A DNA stretch of 64,000 nucleotides from Eustoma russellianum. Taxonomy: Eukaryota; Streptophyta; Magnoliopsida; Gentianales; Gentianaceae. The notes under the pieces were generated by a model, which worked only from the letters and a program-made list of their open reading frames with translations, had not been told where the DNA came from and did not search any database. Location: contig AP025067.1 in the NCBI GenBank assembly GCA_036186865.1, positions 25,281,406 through 25,345,405 on the forward strand, written 5' to 3'. Positions 56,100-64,000 of the stretch are shown here, one piece after another. Made by a program: the position numbers and the translations under genes. The first letter of the stretch is position 1, and the number at the start of each line of letters is the position of its first letter.

Positions 56100-56283
56100 G
56101 TTCATATCAGGAGAGACAGAAAGTGAGGCAAATATGAGGACTCCAACCACGAAGTGCCACGTGTCCAAGCAACTCTTTTTTAAAAGCAAAAAAATTTTAA
56201 ACCTCTTCCCTTTTTGTACACGTGACAGCGCGTGATTGGAGGCCTTATATCTTGCCTCACTTTCTGCCTCTCCTGATCTGAAC
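56100..56283. mobile_element. Fold-back MITE in the GEK1 upstream region
   Basis: Arms 56106-56166 and 56218-56277 are inverted copies with few mismatches (ATCAGGAGAG-CAGAAAGTGAGGCAA and complement). CACGTG-type motifs occur in both arms (GCCACGTGTCC; ACACGTGAC). The end lies about 220 bases before the GEK1 start codon. The outer sequence resembles that at 30960-30975. Confidence 0.75.
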
Positions 56284-56502
56284 CGATATTGTTGTTGATT
56301 ATCGTAGGTTCACAGCAGTAAAACCTATTTCTTATATGGATCATTTTTCAATCTAAAGGACGACTCAGCTTCGCCAATTAGTGTTCTAAAAGAATGTAAA
56401 ATTTTGTATAAGAGTAGTATTTGAGTATTTCCTGTTGTTTTAACTTAAAGAAAATAACCAGTTCTTCTTCTCTGTTTTTTTTTTAAGGGGAAAAAAAGCA
56501 AA

Positions 56503-59500
56503 ATGGTGACGCTAGTGGTGGCAACAACTATTGATCCAGCCTCCATCAATCCAGCGAAGGCCCTATTGGGTATGATCTCAGGTTATGAACCTGGGCCCAC
56601 ATTTGATGGAATCAGAAGTTTCAAGATCGGAGATGAATTAAGATATTTAGAACATGACAAGAGTATAATTGAAGAAGACGATCTTGACTTACGTTGGGAA
56701 AAAGCTTCTCGTGAAATAGTTGGGGAGGTTATTTTCTTCAGCAAACACACTGCTGTCTCCAATCGCCCTGCCCTCACCATCCATCCAATTGGTACGACTC
56801 CCTTTTATCAATAATCTTTTGTATCTCTGCTTTATGTTTCTCCATTATCTCTGTTGTTTTATTACTTCAATCGGATGTTCTTTTGCTGTTTGGCATGTGG
56901 GTTTTATGATTCTTGATGAACTCGAGGATACTCAATTCTTGTTCCTGCAAAATTCTTCGTTTCCACCTGTGGATGCTCAACATTATCAATCTCGCATTCT
57001 ATGTTACATTTTGCCTCTTACACATGTTGCGGAGAAAAGTGTGAAATCCTGCTTTCCATGATTGTAGAATTTCATCAATTAATCTTTTAGCATCATTTTT
57101 GTTTTCTCGTCATTTGTTATTGCTATGATGTGGTGTCGTTTTCTGTTGTAATACAGTTGTGATGTGGTGTCATGATTAAACTGCAAATATTGATTAGGGA
57201 TTCCACACACAAAAGAGGGAGATGTGCTACCACAGGGAGGGAGACCAGCATGGGCAGCACCTCCGTGTCCTAGGATAGGACCATGGCTGATTCTTTTAAA
57301 GCAAATTGCTCAAGAACATAATCTTGTCCCTGAATTTGAGGTAGTACTGGTTCCTAAATTCATTAGCTTGTAGTTGTCATGTTGCTTTCTTCAAGAACTA
57401 ATCTTTACTTGGCTTCTCATACATATCAGCTCTCCCGTTTTAACTTGAAACAATCTTCTAACTGACATATTTATTGAGAGGAAAGTCAGCAGAACCATTT
57501 ACGATTGATTATGTTTGTATTTTCTTTTCAAATGTAGATCACTCTGGAGGCTACCCATCATGGACCTGTGACTAGCAAACCTACAATGTTTGTTGAAATA
57601 GGTACATTTGCAGCAGGGCTTTTTGTACTTTCTGCTTTTGTACTTCTTTGCATGTTTGTTTTCTGTGCGATGACTCTGTTTATAAATTGCATTCTCTTCT
57701 GTTGTATGTTAAATTTAGATTTTAATATATACAGGCAGCACAGAAGAATATTGGAAGAGAGAGGATGCAGCAAATGTCATTGCTCAAGTGAGTTTATGCT
57801 GGTACCACTTTTATCTGGCATCTTTTTGCGCTCAAATTGAAATTTTTAAGTGCTGTGTTGCTCGGATTTTCAAGAATCATAAAGTTGTCAAATAATCTTT
57901 TAAAGGAGTAGAGCTTTACTGCATTCTGGTAGTGTTTATATTTATCCATATTTATCTGTCCTGAGCTCCTTGGCTTTACATAATCCAAACCTTGGTTTTG
58001 TGCGACAAATTTTGTTAGTTTTTTTTTCCAGAGAATTTTTATTGTTGGCAGACGGATGGTTAGGTGATTTATTGAATGGTTGTACATATATGATAATTTT
58101 CTTTTACTTTACTGTGGGCTACTTGCTATGGTTTGCTGCTTTAGCTTTCATGTACACTCTTTGTGATGCACTGTTTTTGTACATTCTTCTTGCTTTCTGA
58201 CTTTCATACTAATGAAATTTGTGAAAGTACAATAGCTTATAGTGCTTTGGTGGTTTGATTCACATTCCCTAACAAAGAGTGCCTCTATGGATGAAGTTAG
58301 TATGCAAAGGACTTGGCCTCAGAGAAGGTCCCTCCATTGGAAAGTGGAGCAGGTATTTATTGCTTGTACTACTCTTTGCTCTTTTGAACTAAGCTTAACC
58401 ATTTTCTTGGTCACAAGGGATTTTAAGTCCCTAGTCTGCATTATTCAGTAACTGGTACAGATATTTGTATTTATTACCATGTTCATGAACACAACCTGGT
58501 GCCATCTTGTATTTTGACTGCTTTTCTTAATAAGTTGATTTTATGCATGAGGATGTTGGCAGATGCATGGTGTGTTCACTGCTAATGATTAGTTTGTAAC
58601 CGAATGTCCTTTCACATATGTTCTCCTGGTCATGGTATCTTTGAATTTTTTAAATTCCTTTGGCCTTTGAGTTGTGGTTTTCTCTAACATGGTTTTATGT
58701 GTACCAGTGCGAGTGAAAGAAAGAAAGTACTTCTCGGGATAGGTGGCGGCCACTATGCACCTCGGCATATGGATGTGATCCTGTATGTCTTTCTGTTATC
58801 ATTGTAATTTCAGCATATGCCTTGATACCAGATGGTTGCTCAGTGACTTGAACATTTCAGTTGCATTTGTTTTCTTTTTCTTTTGCTCTGTATTTTGTTA
58901 AAGTCCAGTAAGATTTCCATTCAAAGTTGTTTTGTAACCGTTACAAGTTGAACCTAACATTTTCCATTGAAATCTGGTGCCATGCTCAGAAAAGAATTTG
59001 TTTAATTGCAAGCTCCCTCCTAGAAGGTGCTAGTTTTGTTTTACAAATCACTTGTTGATGAAAACACTGCCGAAAAACAATCTAAAAAGCATTTAAAATA
59101 TGCAGCAGTTATCTTGGCGTTCAGCCATCTCATGGAAATTTGTCACTCCTGACATAATTATACGTTCACCTTGAGTTTTCATGGTTTTTTGTATTAAATC
59201 ATACGTTGTTTAGCTCAAATTCCTTTAGTAGCTTGCTTTAAGGAGAATTTACATCTCCAAGGAGGCACAACGTGAAACATACTTTGAAGATAATCAATGT
59301 GAAAATAGATTTCGAAACTAGAGCTGACAGTGATACTTTTGGTGATGTTTATGAATCACAACTATAGCAAGGATGGTGTCTGGGTCGGCCATCTGCTCTC
59401 TGGATATTCATTGCCCATGGAAGATCCTTCTCAGAACAAAGAGAAAAAAAGTGCAGATGATATTGGAGGGACTTGGAAACAGGCAATCAGAGTTGCTTTT

Positions 59501-60648
59501 GATGCCACTCAGACAGCTTTTCCTGGTGGAGAAGTTCTAGCCCACCTTGATCAAAAGTGAGTTTAGGACAAATACATTTCAATAGTTGCACATAGATTTA
59601 GTTCAGTAAATGTCATTTGCATTGTCTTTTTCAGTTGCACCTGAATTCTACTAAGTTATGCTTCAGCTTGTTATTGTCCTCTAATTTTCTTCCACTATCG
59701 TTTAGATCTATTGTTGGCATATCAAGTTGTCTGCTGTAGGAAAAACATTACGAACTACAACAAGAGAGAGTGTAATCATTGTGCTTTTTACGTGCTCTTT
59801 ACATAGGAAAAAGGGCTAAAACAAATAACTGCTTTATGAGTTTCTTTTGCAGATGTCTTTTTTTGATGCTCTCCCTTTGTTGGGCTAGCAACTTAGCATA
59901 GTATAGTTAGTAATTTTGGAGTGGCTACTTTTAAACATTCTTGCTAAAGGTTGGCATTTGATCGGTGTATAATGTAAGCCACCTTTATCCATTTTGCAAA
60001 TTTGCCGTTTGGCCTTTATATATGAAACTTAAATTACAAAAAAAAGGTTCCTAGATTTATTGCACTTGCGCTCTCGTTAGAAGTGTTTTATCGTTTTTAA
60101 TACTATATATTGAAAAGAGGGCGGATCTTGGAGCAACAGATAAAGTTGCTGTTTTGTGACCTTGAGATCACGGGTTCGAGCCGCGAAAATAGTCTCTTGC
60201 ACAAAAGTGTAGGGCAAGACTACATATATCAGATCGCAAAGTGATCCGGCCCCTCTCCGAACCCTGACGTAGGAGCCTAGTGGACCGGGAAGGCGCTTTT
60301 TAATACTATATATTGAAAAGGTGTTGCTTTGTGTAGACTTTGACGATTTAGGTGATGTGTGTGCATAACATTTTGTTTTGAGCATTTTAAAGTTTTCTTC
60401 TCCCTTTTTCTTGGAGGACTATGTCTGATTACCTTGTATTGAGAATCATGGAGAACATTACACTTCCAATTCTTTCCTGGTGATGTCCAATTCTCTCTGG
60501 TTTTCCGTCGTGGTTTCTTCCTGCGAAAACCAATAATTTCAAATCTGATTGACTTTGCAGAAGTTTCAAAGGTTGGCAGAAGAATGCTATAACTGAATTC
60601 TTAAGGAAGGAAGGGATAAAAGTCGGCAAGCCAGGTGACTTCTGTTGA
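56503..60648 (+). CDS. GEK1: D-aminoacyl-tRNA deacylase (plant/archaeal DTD2 type)
   Basis: The enzyme frees tRNAs charged with D-amino acids; in Arabidopsis GEK1 also protects against ethanol-derived acetaldehyde. Exons by splice consensus and frame: 56503-56791, 57198-57340, 57538-57601, 57735-57787, 58297-58352, 58708-58782, 59368-59556, 60561-60648. They total 957 bases, 318 codons, matching the family's usual length near 317. Clear family segments: MVTLVVATTIDPASINPAKA (start), FFSKHTAVSNRPALTIHPIG, ITLEATHHGPVTSKPTMFVE, STEEYWKREDAANV, LLGIGGGHYAPRHMD, WVGHLLSGYSLPMED and SFKGWQKNAITEFL, ending KPGDFC. All junctions are GT-AG and keep frame. Exon 5 encodes LVCKGLGL where relatives I know have L-WEGLGL, two substitutions in a conserved helix. 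A SINE sits in intron 7 and a MITE upstream. It looks functional. Confidence 0.93.
60118..60296 (+). mobile_element. Au-like SINE, copy 3, in the last GEK1 intron
   Basis: Same order as the other two copies: TTGCTGTTTTGTGACCTTGA, a B box (GGTTCGAGCC), GTAGGGCAAGACTACATA, GATCCGGCCCCTC and GCCTAGTGGACCGGGAA. A perfect 24-base direct repeat flanks it (60094-60117 and 60297-60320), starting with five T. Part of that T-run may belong to the SINE tail. Same strand as the gene. Confidence 0.92.
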
Positions 60649-61412
60649 CCGAACACAGATTGCCTTGGACAAAGACATTACAGCGTTGGCATACTTGATC
60701 AGATCATTACCCTAAAGAGCTACAGTTTGTTTACATGCGTGCTAACTTGTGATTAATTAAGAAAACCCAGTTGTTGAATGCTGAGGCTGTTTTGGCTTGG
60801 ATTTGAATTTTGTCTGGTGAATTACCGGAAAGACTTGGCTAAGCTTTCCACTTCTGGGGATTAGTAATTCGAGATATGAAAATTTCTGCCATATTTTATG
60901 TATAGCTTTGGATTTCTTATTCTCCTATTATTCAAGTGCCCTTCATTTTCCCGCCTTTTTCTGTCTTATTCTCGGTAACTACTTTGACTCAAGATAGCGA
61001 AACATGAGCTTTGCTGTCACATATATGCTCTATCAATACACGCAATACATGATGGTGGAATTTATACATGCCATGGTAGATGTTTGGCACATGCATATTG
61101 CCTAAAACATAGTTCAACAAATGCTGAAAAAGCTGCATATGCAGAATATTAATTAGTAAACTAAAGATTATAGTTTGGTATATAAGATATCCTAGTCTTG
61201 CATGACTTGTTTTGAGAAGCTTTCATGAGGGTATGGCCTTTTTTTTTGTTTTGAATTCAGATATGGCCTTTTTGGACTGTGGAGTTTTACGTTGATCAGT
61301 CCACATCTATCCGTAACATGATAGAATGTGTGGAGGATCCACAGTGCTGGAAACACAAATGCTCCCTTGCCGGCGACCCGGCGTCAACCGATTGTAGTAC
61401 ATTACTTAGGAG
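60649..61412. other. GEK1 3' UTR and non-coding flank
   Basis: The 3' UTR extends into this stretch. An open frame from 61279 (MEFYVDQSTSIRNMIECVED, then CWKHKCSLAGDPASTDC) precedes the MITE and runs into it; I do not recognise it. Confidence 0.4.
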
Positions 61413-61706
61413 TAGGGCTGTAAACGAGCCGAACGAGCCGAGCATTGCATTGTTCAAGCTCTGTTCATTTAACTTAGAGAACGAGCCGAGCTTGTTCGTT
61501 TATTTAAACGAACCTATTTACTTGTTTAAGCTTGGTTCGTTTAACTCACGAACAACATTAACGAGCCGAACGGTGCCACTTACCGAGCTCGAACAGAAAA
61601 AGGTGTTCAATCTATGTTCATTAACCTTTTATCCGAGTCGAGCTCGAGTTCGAGCTCGAACCAAACGAGCCGAACAACCGAACGGTTTGGTTCATTTACA
61701 GTCCTA
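61413..61706. mobile_element. hAT-type MITE, copy 2
   Basis: 294 bp, TIRs TAGGGCTGTAAA and TTTACAGTCCTA, flanked by CTTAGGAG (61405-61412) and TTTAGGAG (61707-61714), an 8-bp target duplication with one mismatch. Same family as 52064-52370, highly similar throughout. Confidence 0.9.
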
Positions 61707-61984
61707 TTTAGGAGAATGGAAGTGTAGGAGATTAATGTAGTACGTCATCATGAATGTTAAAAAAGAAAACAACCAAGTTCAGATCCCGACTTCATGATTC
61801 ATGCATAGTTGAGTTCCACGCACGTTGACAATATTTGTACGAACTTTTTGATACACTATATATTTTATAACAATTGAGTATCACGTTAAAAGTTGTTAGC
61901 TAAAAAATGGTTAGACTGAAAGCTTCAAAATTATGAGATCTTAGGTTTAATTCTTGCAACCAAAAAAAAAAATAGAGGGAGAGA
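61707..61984. other. Non-coding stretch
   Basis: AT-rich; no gene seen. Confidence 0.4.
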
Positions 61985-62124
61985 GTTGTTATGAACAGAA
62001 AATAGGGAGAAAAAAGCCCTATCCTATAGTTTCTCCCGAATTTTTTTCCTTAATTATATCTAATTTATAAGATGTTCAATGAGTTTTTTATCCGAAATTA
62101 TCTCTATTTTCTGTTCATAACAAC
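61985..62124. mobile_element. 140-bp MITE with GTTGTTATGAACAG inverted termini
   Basis: Left end GTTGTTATGAACAGAAAATA (61985-62004) and right end TATTTTCTGTTCATAACAAC (62105-62124) are exact inverted copies. No coding capacity. The target duplication is not clear. Confidence 0.75.
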
Positions 62125-62550
62125 GCTGCCAATTCATAATGCTATAATCGCCAAATAGAAGAGAGGGGGGCGGGGGGGCGGGGAGGAAGAAGCCATCGTG
62201 GTAGTTTGTTTATCTTAGTTAATATCTAACTAATAACATGTTGAATAATTTATGACTTTTCAAGTAAAATTTCTCATGTATATCTGGTTCATAACAATGT
62301 TGACATGAATGATGGATCTAGAATTTCATCATGGAAATTTCCAATACATAATGGTTTCATGTGTGAATTGGGTCATTAGGAAGCCAGATTGGCATAGTTA
62401 TAATGTTCTGAATATGAGTAATACTACTTCGACTCAATTGTTTAGCAAGTTTAATTGAATTCCTTGTGACTTATATTCTATGATATTGTAAGTTAGAACA
62501 TTTTTAAGTCCTTATTGTTTGGTGTAGTTTGCAGTGATAAAAAATCTTAT
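62125..62550. other. Non-coding stretch before the assembly gap
   Basis: A G-run (GGGGGGCGGGGGGGCGGGGA) at about 62166-62185, otherwise AT-rich. No gene seen. Confidence 0.4.
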
Positions 62551-62560
62551 NNNNNNNNNN
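62551..62560. other. Assembly gap (10 N)
   Basis: Ten N. The true distance across it is unknown, and sequence to the right may not be directly adjacent. Confidence 1.
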
Positions 62561-62945
62561 AGAAGTTGGGGATGGTATAGCTGCCCGACTGCCGAAAAGT
62601 AGTGGCGGCTAACAGGCTACATTGCCTTCACTAAGGCAGCACTAAAACGAAGCACAAGTGCCATTCTCGTCTACTCTTTTATGGGAAGACTGAGAGGCTT
62701 TGGCAGAATTGATCAGTTAGTCCCATAGGTCTAGAGCACGATCACGTGAAGAAGAACATACCACCGATTGATTCACTTGTCTGATTCGGTATGTAGAAGT
62801 CTTTCACCGTGGCATCAAAGAAAGGAGTAGACAAATCCAAAAAGTCTTCTCCAATCAGTAGGCAATCTACAAGCCTAAGTCTACATCCCAAAGTGGAAAA
62901 ACTGAACGGTAGAAGTTTGTGTCAAAGTATGACTTTGTACCACTA
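62561..62945. other. Possible organelle-derived sequence
   Basis: Balanced base composition and words such as CTGCCCGACTGCCGAAAAGT and CACTAAGGCAGCACTAAAACG differ from the AT-rich surroundings and have the look of plant mitochondrial non-coding DNA. No gene was recognised. It begins right at the gap. Confidence 0.25.
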
Positions 62946-63332
62946 AAAAGAAAGCAAGCATGTTAGAAGCCGTCATTGTTTTTATTAAGCATGTTTTACT
63001 TCACATTCTTTCATGTTCCACTATTGGTCCAATTATCTTCCAAGGAAAAGTATTGGTCTAATTTCTTCAGCAGCCAAATTGCAGAAACACCGAAAGACAA
63101 TCTATACAATCAGTATTCAGTACCTATGACATACTAATTGAATTAGCTGGATTATCAAGAATTTAGGTGGCATTTATAGTCGAAGCCCTGGATAAATAAT
63201 CTCATTTGCACCATTAGCATTAATTAATAATAATGCTCTGCTAAAAATCCTATTTTGATTTTTTCGAAAAATACTTTCACATTTTGAAAAATAGAAATAT
63301 ATTAATAGTCAAAGCTTTCATCCTACTATTTC
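62946..63332. other. AT-rich non-coding stretch
   Basis: No feature seen. Confidence 0.4.
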
Positions 63333-63480
63333 AGTTGTTACATGTATAACTTTTCTAGTTTACCAACTATCCAACTACGAGCATAGTGAAAATATTTATC
63401 GAAATAGTTGTTACATATATGACTTTTCTAGTTTACCAACTATCCAACTACGGGCATAATGAAAAAATTTATCCAAATAG
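63333..63480. repeat. 73-bp tandem duplication
   Basis: Two copies (63333-63405 and 63406-63480) of a unit with AGTTGTTACAT, ACTTTTCTAGTTTACCAAC and TATCCAACTACG, with about six differences. Confidence 0.85.
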
Positions 63481-63589
63481 TTTGACTCCTTAGATTATCT
63501 TCATCCATTTGTGGATTCTAGGGAAAAAAACAATCTAATTCTATTTCAAGAGTTGCAAGCTATATGTAAGATAAAAAAAGTGTTAAGCC

Positions 63590-63705
63590 GAGGCTGGAGT
63601 GCAGACCTACCGAGGTTGAAGCGTCGAGGCAGACCTGTCGAGGTTGAAGCGCCGAGCTTGGAGTACAGATCTGCCGAGACTGAAGCAGACTTGCCGAGGC
63701 CGAAC
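63590..63705. repeat. Short CCGAGG-type tandem repeats near the window end
   Basis: GCAGACCTACCGAGGTTGAAGC and variants recur four times (at about 63600, 63631, 63664, 63687). The downstream AT-rich stretch to 64000 has AATAAAG near 63955. This resembles part of an LTR, but the window ends before any partner. Confidence 0.6.
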
Positions 63706-64000
63706 AGCATTAGTCAAGCTCGGCTAATCGGATAAAGATCGTAAGCTATTTAGGCGATCTGATTGCGATCTAATTCCATCCGTATCTTCTTATCTCATTA
63801 ATGCCTATATTTATCTCATTAGTGTTTTTGATTTATATTAGTTGATTGGATTGACATTTGATTTGATTTGATTAGATTAGAATTAATGGTGATTAGATTA
63901 CGTTAGATAGAATTTATCTTTCTATTTGTAATTCTATAAATTTTAGGGTAATGGAATAAAGAAGGCAGACTTGAAGTGCCAATTCTTTTTACAAAAAGAC

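Noticed and set aside
1..64000. CRISPR arrays, bacterial operons, tRNA or rRNA genes
   Set aside because: None seen; tRNA-like B boxes belong to SINEs, and the short repeats are subterminal transposon motifs or minisatellites.

Overview
This is a 64-kb piece of a large, repeat-rich plant nuclear genome, probably a eudicot. The evidence is the multi-exon gene for a plant/archaeal-type D-aminoacyl-tRNA deacylase, plant lineages of LTR and L1 retrotransposons, Au-like SINEs and a CACTA transposon. A run of ten N at 62551-62560 marks a scaffold join. I cannot name the species. Most of the window is layered, decaying mobile DNA. The only complete host gene I can support is GEK1/DTD2 at 56503-60648 (+, eight exons, 318 codons).

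Layout. 1-4313: 3' end of a chromodomain-type Ty3/gypsy element and its 2.6-kb LTR. 4823-5335: a miniature LTR element (TRIM-like). 5466-5741: an intact exon of a UbiA/COQ2-type prenyltransferase (-). 5926-12965: a composite Ty1/copia insertion (-) holding one long and one collapsed internal region inside a single ATATA target duplication. 14002-20789: a second, dead Ty1/copia element (+) with two 887-bp LTRs. 21023-21957 and 32213-32766: two copies of a sequence carrying the same 36-codon putative first exon. 22195-30577: two L1-type LINEs lying head to head, the left one internally rearranged. 30796-32212: MITE and fold-back elements. 32825-33430: 3' end of an RTE-type LINE. 33477-36142: non-coding repeats, including a palindromic minisatellite and a large inverted repeat.

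36150-42265 is a CACTA (En/Spm) transposon truncated at its left edge. It has a decayed TnpD-type transposase gene on the minus strand. On the plus strand, inside about 2.4 kb of subterminal repeats rich in CGTCGCTA and CCGACGAAA words, are two intact small paralogous genes, each with its own TATA box. They encode 122- and 87-residue basic proteins with a coiled-coil-like segment and an acidic SDDE tail. This is the most novel feature in the window. One of the two starts with a stretch resembling the histone H3 tail.

42892-43188 is the decayed end of a universal-stress-protein-like gene. 43490-48500 is another L1 LINE (-). 48937-49306 holds two Au-like SINEs, and a third sits in the last GEK1 intron. 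49545-50402 is a TIR element. 50886-52720 is a copia fragment interrupted by a hAT-type MITE, and 52880-55011 is a Ty3/gypsy fragment of the Tat type with two RNase H regions. After GEK1 come a second copy of the hAT MITE, a 140-bp MITE, a possible organelle-derived stretch after the gap, and tandem repeats at the right edge.
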